A stretch of DNA of 64,000 nt from Pantoea sp. Mb-10 (lineage in GTDB: Bacteria > Pseudomonadota > Gammaproteobacteria > Enterobacterales > Enterobacteriaceae): assembly GCF_021272205.1 (NCBI RefSeq), contig NZ_JAJSDX010000011.1:32675-96674 (forward strand). Direction: 5' to 3'. Positions 1 through 8,720 of the stretch are shown one piece after another (positions within the stretch are counted from its first letter, which is position 1; every line of letters begins with the position of its first letter). A program made the position numbers and the translations under genes. The notes beneath the pieces are model-generated. The model worked only from the letters and a program-made list of their open reading frames with translations. It did no database searches and was not told the origin of the DNA.

Positions 1-2
1 CC

Positions 3-395
3 CGAATGTTTGGCTTTACGCAGGTGAATTCCGTGGTCGCCAGCTCCGTGACCGGCGCGTTTTTGATGCTGTCGTTGGCGCTGGTGGCCATGACCAAAAG
101 CCCGTATGTCGCCATTGCGCTGATCTCCATCGGCGGCTTTGGCCACCAGATTATCTCCTGCATGTTAAGCGCGCTGGTGGTGGAGAAATTCGACAAAGGC
201 CAGATGGCCACGGTCAATGGAATGCGCGGCTCGTTTGCCTGGATCTCCAGCTTTCTCTTCTCGCTGGTGATCGGCGTCACCGCCGACAAAATTGGCTTTA
301 ACCCGCTGTTTGTCGCCATGGGGTTCTTTGACCTGATTGGCGCACTCTTCCTGATCGCTTTTATTGCTGAACGTCGCGCGCAGCGACTGAATTAA
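3..395 (+). CDS. MFS transporter, ACS (hexuronate/sugar-acid) type, 3' end only
   Basis: The reading frame is open from the first base, so only the last ~131 codons are in the window. The segment has three to four hydrophobic helices and the stretch DKGQMATVNGMRGSFAWIS followed by IGFNPLFVAMGFFDLIGA, which resembles the C-terminal half of ExuT-like anion:cation symporters of the major facilitator superfamily. It ends 10 bp before the GH31 glycosidase gene on the same strand, so the two probably form an operon importing and cleaving a glycoside. Substrate is not readable from this fragment. The family call is fairly safe; the subfamily call is inference. Confidence 0.75.
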   Translation, partial: RMFGFTQVNSVVASSVTGAFLMLSLALVAMTKSPYVAIALISIGGFGHQIISCMLSALVVEKFDKGQMATVNGMRGSFAWISSFLFSLVIGVTADKIGFNPLFVAMGFFDLIGALFLIAFIAERRAQRLN

Positions 396-405
396 GTAGG
401 TAACG

Positions 406-2796
406 ATGAAAACGTTGAAAAATTGGTGTGTTACGCATGCCGACAGCCATCATGTTGCGCTTACCGTAGATGATAAGCACACCCTGTGTATTTACGTGCT
501 GGAGGCGGGACTGTTCCGCGTCGCGGTGAAACGAGAAGGGGCATTTAGCCTTGATCGCACCTGGAGTATTGCGCCTGAAAGCGATGTGCCCTGGGAAGGG
601 CGTCCGCGTGAGAGCCTGGCGGGCTTCACGCTGCCGGCGTTTACGCTGGAGGAGCAGGACGACCGCCTGACCCTCAGCACGGACGTATTGCGCGTGGTCG
701 TACAGCGTCCGCTGGCGCTGGAGTGGCACTACCGCGACCGTGAAGGCCACTGGCAGCTGCTGGCGCGCGATCGCCCCACCAGCGCTTATCAGCTCAATGC
801 GCACGGCGACGGCGTGGCGCACTATCAGCAGCGCGGGCCAGACGACCGCTATTTCGGTCTGGGCGAAAAGACGGGCGACTTACAGCGCAATGGCCGCCGT
901 TATGAAATGCGCAATCTCGATGCCATGGGCTATGACGCGTCCTCCACCGATCCGCTTTACAAGCACGTGCCGTTCACCCTCACGCGCCGCAGCGACATCA
1001 GCTTTGGCCTGTTTTACGATAACCTCAGCAGCAGCTGGTTCGATCTCGGCAATGAACTGGATAATTACCATCAGCCCTATCGGCGTTGGCAGGCCGAAAG
1101 CGGGGACATTGATTACTATCTGTTTGTCGGGGAAAAGGTGCTGGACGTCACCAAAGCTTTTGTACGTTTGACGGGAAAAACGCTGTTTGGGCCTAAATGG
1201 AGCCTGGGATACAGCGGGTCAACCATGCATTACACCGATGCACCCGATGCGCAGCAGCAACTCATGAACTTCATTCGTCTGTGCGAGGCGCATCAGATCC
1301 CCTGCGACTCCTTCCAGCTCTCATCGGGTTATACCTCGATCAACGACAAACGCTACGTGTTTCATTGGAACCACGACAAAGTGCCTGAGCCGGAGGCCAT
1401 GAGTCAGGCGTTTCACGAGGCGGGGCTGCGCCTTGCGGCGAACATCAAACCCTGCCTGCTGCAAGATCATCCGCGCTACCGCGAGGTGGCGGCGCAGGGC
1501 CTGTTCGTGCGTGATTCAGAGCGCGATGCGCCTGAACGCTCGGTGTTTTGGGATGATGAAGGTTCACATCTTGATTTTACCCATCCTGATGCCATTGCCT
1601 GGTGGCAGGACAACGTGACCCGGCAGCTGCTGGAGAAGGGCATCGACAGCACCTGGAACGACAACAACGAATACGAAGTGTGGGACGGCGAAGCGCGCTG
1701 CTACGGCTTCGGTTCGCCGATCGCCATTAAACACATTCGTCCGGTGATGCCGCTGTTGATGATGCGCGCCTCCATGGAAGCGCAGCAGCGCTTCGCGCCG
1801 CACAAGCGTCCGTTTCTGATTTCTCGCTCTGGCTGCGCTGGCATGCAGCGCTACGTGCAAACCTGGAGCGGTGATAACCGCACCAACTGGACCTCGCTGC
1901 GCTACAACATCCGCATGGGGCTGGGCATGAGTCTCTCCGGCCTCTATAACGTTGGGCATGACGTCGGCGGTTTCTCTGGAGATAAGCCGGACGCCGAACT
2001 CTTTGTGCGCTGGGTGCAAAACGGTGTGATGCATCCGCGCTTTACCATTCATTCATGGAATGACGATCGCACGGTGAATGAGCCGTGGATGTATCCGGCG
2101 GTGACGCCAGCCATTCGCGCGGCCATTGAGCTGCGCTATCGGCTGTTGCCGTACCTTTATACGCTGCTGTGGCAGGCCCATGCGCAGGATGAACCCATGC
2201 TGCGACCTACCTTCCTCGATCACGAGCACGATGCGCAGACCTTTGAGGCGTGCGACGAGTTCATGCTGGGGCGCGATCTGCTGGTGGCCAGCGTGGTTGA
2301 GCCGGGTCAGCGAACGCGTCGCTTATGGCTGCCGGACAATCTTGCGGGCTGGTATGACTTCGCCACGCAGCAGTGGTACAGCGGCGGACAGTGGATCACG
2401 CTGCCTGCGCCGCTGGAATCGCAGCCGATGCTGGTACGCGCCGGAGCCGGACTGCCGTTGAGCCATCGCCTGCGGCACGTGGACGCCGCAGCGGACGATC
2501 GCCGTACCCTGCAGCTCTACCCGCTGCCGGGCAACGGCGCAAGCGAGGGTGAGCTGTTTGAAGACGATGGCGAATCCTGGGGCTATCAGCAGGGCCACGC
2601 GCTGTGGTTGCGCTGGGAGATGCGCTGTGACGCAGAGGCCATTCACTTAAGTTTTCGGCGTGAAGGGGACTACCAACCTGCCTGGCAAACGCTGGATATC
2701 ACGCTGCCCGCGGCAGAACAGCGTGCGCTCTATATCCACGGTCAGCGCGTTGACGCGGCGCACCGGCAGATCCTCCTCGCCGATATCGCTCACTAA
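406..2796 (+). CDS. Glycoside hydrolase family 31 (alpha-glucosidase/alpha-xylosidase type)
   Basis: A 796-residue enzyme with no signal peptide, expected in the cytoplasm, where it would release a terminal alpha-linked sugar. The N-terminal ~240 residues form the beta-sandwich part (RYFGLGEKTGDLQRNGRRY is typical). The catalytic barrel follows, with STWNDNNEYEVWD around the likely nucleophile D419 and WSGDNRTNW around the likely acid/base D490; GLYNVGHDVGGFSG is another family landmark. A C-terminal beta domain ends the protein. The ATG lies 10 bp after the upstream transporter stop, so the pair is probably co-transcribed and the transporter brings in the substrate. Alpha-glucosidase and alpha-xylosidase cannot be separated from motifs alone. 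Confidence 0.9.
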   Translation: MKTLKNWCVTHADSHHVALTVDDKHTLCIYVLEAGLFRVAVKREGAFSLDRTWSIAPESDVPWEGRPRESLAGFTLPAFTLEEQDDRLTLSTDVLRVVVQRPLALEWHYRDREGHWQLLARDRPTSAYQLNAHGDGVAHYQQRGPDDRYFGLGEKTGDLQRNGRRYEMRNLDAMGYDASSTDPLYKHVPFTLTRRSDISFGLFYDNLSSSWFDLGNELDNYHQPYRRWQAESGDIDYYLFVGEKVLDVTKAFVRLTGKTLFGPKWSLGYSGSTMHYTDAPDAQQQLMNFIRLCEAHQIPCDSFQLSSGYTSINDKRYVFHWNHDKVPEPEAMSQAFHEAGLRLAANIKPCLLQDHPRYREVAAQGLFVRDSERDAPERSVFWDDEGSHLDFTHPDAIAWWQDNVTRQLLEKGIDSTWNDNNEYEVWDGEARCYGFGSPIAIKHIRPVMPLLMMRASMEAQQRFAPHKRPFLISRSGCAGMQRYVQTWSGDNRTNWTSLRYNIRMGLGMSLSGLYNVGHDVGGFSGDKPDAELFVRWVQNGVMHPRFTIHSWNDDRTVNEPWMYPAVTPAIRAAIELRYRLLPYLYTLLWQAHAQDEPMLRPTFLDHEHDAQTFEACDEFMLGRDLLVASVVEPGQRTRRLWLPDNLAGWYDFATQQWYSGGQWITLPAPLESQPMLVRAGAGLPLSHRLRHVDAAADDRRTLQLYPLPGNGASEGELFEDDGESWGYQQGHALWLRWEMRCDAEAIHLSFRREGDYQPAWQTLDITLPAAEQRALYIHGQRVDAAHRQILLADIAH
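593..600 (+). other. KOPS octamer (FtsK orienting sequence), pointing right
   Basis: GGGAAGGG matches GGGNAGGG, the FtsK loading and orienting octamer, and points toward dif at 34.7 kb. It lies inside the GH31 gene. A single octamer means little; its value is the shared polarity of all copies found. Confidence 0.5.
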
Positions 2797-2804
2797 GCGA
2801 CACC

Positions 2805-2831
2805 GTCCGTGACGGCGTTTACGTCACGGAC
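2805..2831. terminator. Perfect 10-bp hairpin after the GH31 gene
   Basis: GTCCGTGACG, a 7-base loop, then CGTCACGGAC: a perfect 10-bp stem starting 9 bp after the GH31 stop codon. No T-run follows, so it is either a Rho-assisted terminator or an mRNA 3' stabiliser. Confidence 0.55.
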
Positions 2832-2868
2832 GCTAGCGGTGGCATAGGGCACGTAATCTCTTGCGTGC

Positions 2869-2900
2869 GGGGGCGCTGCAACCCCGCCTTTAACGCCCCC
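2869..2900. terminator. GC-rich hairpin between GH31 and acetyltransferase genes
   Basis: GGGGGCG and CGCCCCC form a 7-bp GC stem around an 18-base loop. It sits just upstream of the candidate Pho box and may insulate the acetyltransferase promoter. The loop is long and no T-run follows, so the role is uncertain. Confidence 0.3.
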
Positions 2901-2931
2901 TGGTTTGCGAAGGGCGCGCCGCCGCGTTGTA

Positions 2932-2949
2932 CCGTTATCTTTCTGTCAT
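2932..2949 (+). promoter_or_regulatory. Candidate Pho box (PhoB site) for the acetyltransferase gene
   Basis: CCGTTAT-CTTT-CTGTCAT: two 7-bp PhoB half-sites repeated at 11-bp spacing, the second identical to the consensus CTGTCAT. It lies about 75 bp upstream of the chosen acetyltransferase start. The downstream gene belongs to a family linked to phosphonate metabolism, which fits PhoB control. No clear -10 box was identified, so promoter geometry is unproven. Confidence 0.55.
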
Positions 2950-3022
2950 CTCTAAGGGATATCTTCACGGGGTAATGTCAAACAGACGCTGTGGTCCAGA
3001 TTGGATCGACATGGAGCACCCT

Positions 3023-3655
3023 ATGGCCCTTGCTGCTGTACAGGCTGCAAAATTGCAGCATACCGTGATTGATGCCAGCGTGCGGATGCGCGATACCCGC
3101 ATCGGCGCACAGTGTGAAATCCTCGCGCACAGTTACCTTGAGTACAGTGAGGTGGGTGATTTTTCCTACCTCGGTGAACACTGCTGCATTGCCGATGCGC
3201 ACATTGGCCGCTTCACGGCGATGGCCAACTACGTGCGCATTGGCGCGCCCAATCACCCGCTGGATCGCCCCGCACAGCATCGATTCACCTATTGTCCTGA
3301 GTATTACGATGCGCAGGCGCAGCGCGATAGCGGCTTCTTTGCCCAGCGTCGGGCCGATCGCGTGATCATTGGCAACGATGTGTGGATAGGACACGGCGTG
3401 ATTGTGCTGCCTGGCGTGCGCGTCGGCGACGGTGCAGTGTTGGCAGCCGGCGCGGTGGTGACGCGAGATGTGGCGCCTTACACGCTGGTGGGCGGGGTGC
3501 CTGCCAGAGTGATTCGCCCGCGTTTTGCCCCGGAGATTGCGGCCCAGCTACAGGCCATTGCGTGGTGGAACTGGCCGCTGGAGAAACTGATGGCGCATCT
3601 GGCGGATTTTCAATCGCCAGATATCGCCGCGTTCTGCCAGCGGCACGCGGTGTAA
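3023..3655 (+). CDS. Phosphonate-metabolism-type hexapeptide acetyltransferase
   Basis: A 210-residue left-handed beta-helix transferase, probably cytosolic and using acetyl-CoA. Hexapeptide turns run from about residue 15 to 165 (ASVRMRDTRIG, YLGEHCCIADAHIGRF, VWIGHGVIVLPGVRVGDGAVLAAGAVV). The signature ANYVRIGAPNHPLDRPAQHRFTY carries the likely catalytic histidine in NHP. The C-terminus (AIAWWNWPLEKL) matches the acyltransferases found in phn operons. I start it at the ATG at 3023 because GGAG sits 6 bp upstream; ATG 3011 is a possible alternative. It stands alone behind a candidate Pho box, without phn lyase genes in the window. Its acceptor substrate is unknown. It ends 1 bp before the convergent transporter gene. 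Confidence 0.8.
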   Translation: MALAAVQAAKLQHTVIDASVRMRDTRIGAQCEILAHSYLEYSEVGDFSYLGEHCCIADAHIGRFTAMANYVRIGAPNHPLDRPAQHRFTYCPEYYDAQAQRDSGFFAQRRADRVIIGNDVWIGHGVIVLPGVRVGDGAVLAAGAVVTRDVAPYTLVGGVPARVIRPRFAPEIAAQLQAIAWWNWPLEKLMAHLADFQSPDIAAFCQRHAV

Positions 3656-3656
3656 T

Positions 3657-4976
3657 TTATAGCGCCGGGCGCGCGGCGACCGCAGCGTGTTCGGCCTGCA
3701 GCGGTTTCTCAGGCTGTAACAGGGTCATCGCGACCATACTGCCCAGCGCAATACAGGCGGTGACGGTGAACATCGCGTCATAGCCGTAATATTCTGCCAG
3801 CCAGCCGCAGAGCATGGGGGAAATGATCGCGGCCAGGTTCGCGATAGCCAGCGTCATGCCGCTGAAGGCCCCCACGGAGGCCTTCGGCGTCACATCGATC
3901 ACCACAGACCAATACACGTTATTGACCAGCGCGTTTAGCGCATTGCCCAGCGTCATTAACGCGATAATCCCCGCCGCCGATCCCATCCACGGAATGGCCA
4001 TAAAGCAGCAGGCCGTCGCGCACAGCGTCACGGCGGCAAAGACGTTGCGTGCCAGGCGCAAATTACCGTAGCGCGCCAAGAGGCGATCGGCAATGCGGCC
4101 GCCGAGCAGCACGGTCAGGCAGGCGCCACTCCACGGAATCATCGCCACATACCAAAGCGAGTGCAAATCGTAATGGAAGGTGTCCTGCAGGTATTTTGGC
4201 AGCCAGGTCACTAGTGTGAAGGTGATGTAAAGGAAGCTGAAGTAACCCAGCGCGTTGCACACCAGCGTGCGGTTGGTAAAGAAGCGCCACCACGGCAGCG
4301 CGGCATCGTCACGGCCTTCGCGCCGCTGTCCGGTGGCGATCAGGGCGCGCTCCACACCGTTGGCACGTGGATGCTGCTCGGGCGTATCGGTGAAATAGCG
4401 AGCAAACAGCAGCATGGCCAGCAGCGATATGCCGCCGAGCAGAATAAACATCATGCGCCAGTCATCGGTCAGCAGCAGCAGGCCCACGGCAATTGGCGCG
4501 GTCAATAGCGATCCCACTTGCGTACTCAGTAAACCAATCCCCAGGGCGAAACCGCGTTCATTATCCGGTGCCCAGTGGGCAATGGTTTTATTCATCAGCG
4601 CGTAAGCGGGGCCTTCCGCGATGCCAAACAGAATGCGCATCGCGGCGAACCCCATAATGGCGGACCCGCCAAACATCGCTATGCCAATATCGCCGGCCCA
4701 TGCGGTGGCTATCTCCAGCAGCGACCAGAGAATGCCGGCCATCAGCCACACTTTTTTGGTACCGAGGCGATCGGCGAGAAAGCCGCCGCACAGTGATCCC
4801 AGCAGATAGCCAAAGCCAAAATAACCCAGTACGGCGCCAAGCTGTACCTTGTTAAAGTGATAGGCCTGTGAAATCGCGTTAGCCGCAAACGACAGTGCGC
4901 CGCGATCGACATAGTTAATGAGCGCAACCAGAAACAGCAGCGAAAAAATGGTATAGCGGGTAGATGTCGGCGTCAT
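3657..4976 (-). CDS. MFS transporter, ACS family (sugar-acid:H+ symporter type)
   Basis: A 439-residue inner-membrane protein with 12 predicted helices. The N-terminus FLVALINYVDRGALSFAA is the classic start of ACS-family carriers such as GudP, GarP and ExuT. The loop 2-3 motif GGFLADRLGTKKVW and the helix-5 region RILFGIAEGPAYALMNKTIAHWAP also fit. The expected cargo is an organic anion such as a hexuronate, glucarate or galactonate. No catabolic gene stands beside it on the same strand, so the substrate cannot be inferred from context. It converges on the acetyltransferase gene with a 1-bp gap. Its upstream side opens into composite repeat A. Confidence 0.85.
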   Translation of the reverse strand: MTPTSTRYTIFSLLFLVALINYVDRGALSFAANAISQAYHFNKVQLGAVLGYFGFGYLLGSLCGGFLADRLGTKKVWLMAGILWSLLEIATAWAGDIGIAMFGGSAIMGFAAMRILFGIAEGPAYALMNKTIAHWAPDNERGFALGIGLLSTQVGSLLTAPIAVGLLLLTDDWRMMFILLGGISLLAMLLFARYFTDTPEQHPRANGVERALIATGQRREGRDDAALPWWRFFTNRTLVCNALGYFSFLYITFTLVTWLPKYLQDTFHYDLHSLWYVAMIPWSGACLTVLLGGRIADRLLARYGNLRLARNVFAAVTLCATACCFMAIPWMGSAAGIIALMTLGNALNALVNNVYWSVVIDVTPKASVGAFSGMTLAIANLAAIISPMLCGWLAEYYGYDAMFTVTACIALGSMVAMTLLQPEKPLQAEHAAVAARPAL

Positions 4977-5141
4977 TACGCAGCTCCTGAGAAAAATACA
5001 CAGAAATAGGTAAGCAAAGCTGATGCCAAAACATGACGAACATCACAATTGAACGGCGTGCGCCGGGGCAGGCGGGCGCACCCCATGTCGGACGGGCGTC
5101 GGTTAGCGCGCGAATGCGCTTTTTTAGTGCAAGAGGGGGCG
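4977..5141. other. Leader region between transporter gene and repeat A
   Basis: Non-coding. It should hold the promoter of the minus-strand transporter. A small hairpin AGCGC...GCGCT followed by six T (5105-5125, plus strand) looks like a short terminator facing repeat A. Nothing else recognisable. Confidence 0.4.
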
Positions 5142-5367
5142 CCATGGCAATGGCAGGTGCTTTTGCCACTTGCAGTGGCGGGGCTTGTGCTGCAGGCAGC
5201 GGCAGGGTGCTTTTCCGCTGGCGCGGCGCAAATTTCGTTCGCCATGGCACCGGCAGGTGCTTTTGCCACTTGCAGTGGCGTGACTTATGCCGCAGGCAGC
5301 GGCTGGCGTGCCTTTTCGCTGGCACGGAGCGACTTTCGTTCGCCACAGGCTGTGGCAGGTGCCTTTG

Positions 5368-5579
5368 CCGCGTAGCGGCGACCGAGCAGAGGGCGCCAGG
5401 CCGCGCCCTCTGCACTCCCCGGCCCTGCGCCAGCCCCACTCGCCGCTGCGCGGTGCCTTCACTCCCTCAGCCTTCCTGACGGACCGGCGTCGATTCGCTC
5501 CTGCTCAACGCCGCCTCTCGCGGCATCCATGCCGCTCGTCCTGGAAGCCTTCAGTCGTTCAGCGAGTGGGGATGGCGCC
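5368..5579 (+). repeat. Left arm of composite repeat A
   Basis: 212 bp, the same length as the left arm of copy B (16004-16215) and nearly identical to it; copy C carries its first 133 bp. It contains CCCTGCGCCAGCC (5423-5435) and GCGGCATCCATGCCGC (5520-5535); both recur as exact reverse complements in the right arm at 6031-6043 and 5937-5952. Confidence 0.9.
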
Positions 5580-5893
5580 CAGCAACCCTCGCTGTGAGTC
5601 TTTTATGTTTTTCGCAGCCACTGCGCGGCGGTAAGACTTTTAAGGTGTATTCATACCGCGCGGCGCTAAGCAAAACCCTTCTTTTATGTTTTTACGTCTT
5701 TTAAGGCCACTGAGTAGCGGAAAAGACTTTTAAGCAATCTCCCGCCCGCGAAGTGTTAACGAGAAGCCGTTTCTGTCTTTTGTTTCTGTCTTCTGTCTTT
5801 TCCAGCCAGCCACTGTCTGTGCAGACCTGCCTGCGGTCAACCAGACAATACCTGACCAAAAACAAGAAAAGGCTCTTAAAGGCGAGGTGTTGA

Positions 5894-6113
5894 GCGCCAT
5901 CCGGAGCGCCGAACGGAGCGTAACGGCCAGGACGAAGCGGCATGGATGCCGCTGAGAGCGCGGAATGAGCCAGGGATGGCGAATCCGCGCGGTCCTTGAG
6001 GCCGTTGCGGCGGAGTGAGGGAACAGTGGAGGCTGGCGCAGGGCGCGGATTGCAAAGGGCCGCGCCCATCGGCCCTTTGCCCGTACGCCGCAGCGGGGCG
6101 GCTGAAACTGCCG
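5894..6113 (-). repeat. Right arm of composite repeat A (inverted relative to left arm)
   Basis: 220 bp, matching the right arm of copy B (16522-16741) closely. Read on the minus strand it aligns with the left arm, with shared blocks ending in the GGCGCC/GATGGCGCC edge. Arms and spacer could fold into a large imperfect cruciform or RNA hairpin. It includes its own short hairpin GCAAAGGGCC...GGCCCTTTGC at 6050-6080. Confidence 0.85.
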
Positions 6114-6321
6114 TGCGGTTAGCGGGCGGAACCCGCTCATAGTCATACCGGCTTTGCGGGCCGGGACCCGCTCAGGGTCAAGCCAGCACAGCGGCCAATG
6201 CGCGAGCCCGTGCAACTAAAAACCGGCATAGCGGGCCGGAAACCGCTCAGAGCCATACCAGCTGAGCGGCCGGACCCCGCTCAGGGTCCAGTAACCGGCA
6301 TGGCGGGCCTGAACCCGCCAA
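6114..6321. repeat. Array of GCGGG...CCCGC hairpins ending repeat A
   Basis: Five to six spaced units, each built as GCGGG, CCGGAA-like loop, CCCGC and often preceded by ACCGGC; the one around 6181-6215 is degenerate. The last (6302-6319, GGCGGG...CCCGCC) lies 8 bp from the catalase stop codon on the opposite strand and could act as its transcription end or as an mRNA 3' block. Confidence 0.8.
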
Positions 6322-6326
6322 ACATC

Positions 6327-7793
6327 TTATTGCTTAGCTCTTTCTTCCTGCACTTTCTGGGCAATCCGGTCGCCCACAACCTGATCGATCTTGCGCCAAT
6401 ACTCAAATGCCCGCGACAGCACCGGCTCTTCCACGCCTTTCAGCAGATGGCCGGTGACGTTTTCAACCAAGCGATCGCGCGCGGCCTGATCCATCACCTT
6501 ATTGACCAGCGTGTTAGCCTGGCCAAAATCATCGTCATCTTTGCGCAGGGTGTAGGGTGCATGCACCATCTCGCCGTGGGCTTCCCAAGTTGAATCGGTG
6601 GGATAGCGATCGCCATCGGCTTTGGGGCCGCCTTTGGAATTGGGCGCATAGACCGGATCGGTTACCGGATTAATGCGCATCGCGCCATCTTTGCTGTAGC
6701 TGTTAACCGGTGCCTGTGGGGCATTCACCGGGATCTGTTTATAGTTAACACCCAAGCGCGCGCGGTGTGCATCGGCGTAGGCAAAGACGCGGCCGAGCAA
6801 CATTTTATCCGGGCTCAGGCCGATCCCAGGTACCAGATTGTTAGGCTCAAATGCCGCCTGTTCAATCTGCGCATGGTTATCAGTGGGGTTTCGATCCAGC
6901 TGTAGCTTGCCCACTTTGATCAGCGGGTAATCGCTGTGCGGCCACACTTTGGTGAGATCAAACGGGTTAAAACGGTAAGTTTCGGCATCGGCAAACGGCA
7001 TGATTTGCATGTAGAGCGTCCAGCTGGGGAAATGGCCGTTTTTGATCGACATGAACAGGTCGCGCATATGGTAATCGCTGTCTTCCCCGGCGAGTTTATC
7101 GGCTTCCTGTTGCGTTAAGAATTCAATCCCCTGGTCGGTTTTGAAGTGGTATTTCACCCAAAACTTCTCACCCTGCGCGTTCACCCACATATACGTGTGG
7201 CTGGAGTAGCCGTTCATATGACGCCAGCTTTTGGGGATGCCGCGATCGCCCATGAGCCATGTCACCTGGTGCGCGGATTCCGGCGACAGCGACCAGAAAT
7301 CCCACTGCATATCATTGTCGCGCAGATTGTTGTCGGCACGACGCTTCTGTGAGCGAATGAAGTGCTGGAACTTCATCGGATCGCGAATAAAGAACACCGG
7401 CGTATTGTTGCCTACCATGTCGTAGTTGCCTTCGCTGGTGTAGAACTTGATGGAGAAACCGCGCGGATCGCGCCAGGTGTCCGGGCTGCCGCGCTCACCG
7501 GCGACGGTAGAAAAGCGCATCACCACATCGGTTTTGGTGCCTGGCTGAAACACCGCCGCCTTGGTGTAGCGACTCACATCTTCTGTCACTTCAAAATGCC
7601 CAAATGCACCGCTGCCTTTCGCGTGTGGCTGACGCTCCGGAATACGTTCCCGGTTAAAATTGGCCATCTGCTCAATCAGATAGTGGTCATGTAGCACCAG
7701 TGGGCCGTCGGCGCCCACGGAGAGGGAGTGTTCATCACTGGCAACCGGAATGCCAGCGTCCGTGGTGGTCGGTTTGCGATCGTCACTGCTCAT
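6327..7793 (-). CDS. katA: Monofunctional heme catalase (clade 3)
   Basis: A 488-residue enzyme that splits hydrogen peroxide into water and oxygen. Visible landmarks: active-site H57 in [10 protein letters not shown], the asparagine pair N129-N130 in [13 protein letters not shown], the distal [22 protein letters not shown] segment, and heme-ligand Y339 in [14 protein letters not shown]. The length fits small-subunit clade 3 catalases, not the long HPII type. The frame stays open further upstream, but I start at the ATG at 7793, which has GGAG 8 bp before it; the extra N-terminus would be an unrelated hydrophobic stretch overlapping the next gene. Its 3' end touches the hairpin tail of repeat A. 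No OxyR site could be assigned by eye. Confidence 0.95.
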   Translation of the reverse strand: MSSDDRKPTTTDAGIPVASDEHSLSVGADGPLVLHDHYLIEQMANFNRERIPERQPHAKGSGAFGHFEVTEDVSRYTKAAVFQPGTKTDVVMRFSTVAGERGSPDTWRDPRGFSIKFYTSEGNYDMVGNNTPVFFIRDPMKFQHFIRSQKRRADNNLRDNDMQWDFWSLSPESAHQVTWLMGDRGIPKSWRHMNGYSSHTYMWVNAQGEKFWVKYHFKTDQGIEFLTQQEADKLAGEDSDYHMRDLFMSIKNGHFPSWTLYMQIMPFADAETYRFNPFDLTKVWPHSDYPLIKVGKLQLDRNPTDNHAQIEQAAFEPNNLVPGIGLSPDKMLLGRVFAYADAHRARLGVNYKQIPVNAPQAPVNSYSKDGAMRINPVTDPVYAPNSKGGPKADGDRYPTDSTWEAHGEMVHAPYTLRKDDDDFGQANTLVNKVMDQAARDRLVENVTGHLLKGVEEPVLSRAFEYWRKIDQVVGDRIAQKVQEERAKQ

Positions 7794-7941
7794 AATATCT
7801 CCAGCGTTTATAGGGGTAATGCGAACAGTAAGCGTAGCAGCAGACGCGGAGCTTGCTGATAAAGTCAGGATGAGCGTCAGGCAGACTTGTGTAAAGATGG
7901 GGGGGCGTAACCTTAAAACCCTGAACACACAAGGAATGCTG

Positions 7942-8580
7942 ATGCTCGTTGCCTGCCTACACACCGCCGCCAGTAATATTGCGCTGTTCGATGCTGCCGC
8001 CCATGAGTGGGTGGGAAGCCCGATGACGTTAAATCATATGGTGATGCCTCAGTTGCTGATGGAGGCAGAAGCGAGCGGTGGCATGACGCAGGCGCAGCAG
8101 CAGCATATTGCGCGGCTGTTGCATAGCCTGACGCCGTGGTTTGACGTCATTCTGATTACCTGTTCGACGATCGGAGCGGTGGCCGATACATTTCCAATGC
8201 AAGAAACGGGCTGTCGCGTCTATCGCACCGATCGCATGCTGGCGGATCGGCTGCACCAGCTCAGCGGACCGTCGCGGGTGCTGTGTGCCGCGCCGTCAAC
8301 GCTCACGGCCACGCGCGCGCTCTTTTGTCCGGCGTCTCTGCCTGCGGAGCGTCAACCTACTGTGCACCTGGTGCCGGACGCCTGGGACGCCTTTAAAGCA
8401 GGCGAGGTGGCGCGCTATTACGCACTGATTCGTGATGCCGTGCAGCAAAGTCGGCAGCAGGGCGCGAAGCAAGTCGCACTGGCGCAGGTCTCTATGGCGG
8501 CGGCGATCGCAGGGAAAGATAGCGCTTTCCCTGTACTGACTATTCCAGCGTTAGCGCTGCAGGCTCTTCTTGGTCGTTAG
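7942..8580 (+). CDS. Asp/Glu racemase-superfamily-like protein
   Basis: About 212 residues, cytosolic. [17 protein letters not shown] resembles the N-terminal strand and loop of the Asp/Glu/hydantoin racemase fold, and [17 protein letters not shown] carries a cysteine in the usual first catalytic position (TCST). The second catalytic cysteine of two-base racemases is not clear; C in ALFCPAS is a weak candidate, so a one-cysteine decarboxylase-like or non-catalytic role is possible. I prefer ATG 7942 because AAGGA lies at a better distance from it than from ATG 7936. Longer starts would overlap the catalase gene. It is divergent from katA and stands alone. Function is inference. Confidence 0.5.
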   Translation: MLVACLHTAASNIALFDAAAHEWVGSPMTLNHMVMPQLLMEAEASGGMTQAQQQHIARLLHSLTPWFDVILITCSTIGAVADTFPMQETGCRVYRTDRMLADRLHQLSGPSRVLCAAPSTLTATRALFCPASLPAERQPTVHLVPDAWDAFKAGEVARYYALIRDAVQQSRQQGAKQVALAQVSMAAAIAGKDSAFPVLTIPALALQALLGR

Positions 8581-8696
8581 CGAGTCGCACCCCTGCGCGC
8601 GCGGGCACGGTGGTGCAATGTGTGCGGCATACGAAACCTTTTCGCTTTCCTGACACTCCGTTTTTTACCGCTTTGATAAAGTACTTATCCTGAGAA

Positions 8697-8706
8697 TGAA
8701 CGTTCA
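8697..8706. promoter_or_regulatory. Palindromic operator candidate before the RND efflux operon
   Basis: TGAACGTTCA is a perfect 10-bp palindrome 14 bp upstream of the adaptor ATG. Its place between promoter and start fits a TetR-family repressor site; two TetR genes follow the operon. Whether either regulator binds it is inference. Confidence 0.5.
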
Positions 8707-8720
8707 CTACAGGATAATCC

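Larger units (their letters stand above)
5142..6325 (+). repeat. Composite inverted-repeat element, copy A (full)
   Basis: A non-coding block of about 1.18 kb that shares its architecture and much of its sequence with copies B (15808-16958) and C (63641-64000). Order: two ~100-bp tandem units carrying the palindrome GCCACTTGCAGTGGC (5165 and 5265); left arm 5368-5579; pyrimidine-rich spacer 5580-5893; right arm 5894-6113; tail of GC hairpins 6114-6321. The two arms are diverged reverse complements of each other. Long frames cross it on both strands, but they are low-complexity, Arg/Pro/Ala-rich, lack good ribosome sites and are not maintained between copies. It fills the gap between a transporter start and the catalase 3' end. 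I do not recognise it as any named element. Confidence 0.9.

Noticed and set aside
2805..2831. GTGACGGCGTTTACGTCAC inside the GH31 hairpin as a matS site
   Set aside because: The arms fit but the spacing between them is nine bases instead of three.
5033..5634. Long open frames on both strands in composite repeat A (and the same in B and C)
   Set aside because: Arg/Pro/Ala/Cys-rich shadow translations of GC-rich palindromes; no good ribosome sites, and frames are not kept intact between copies.
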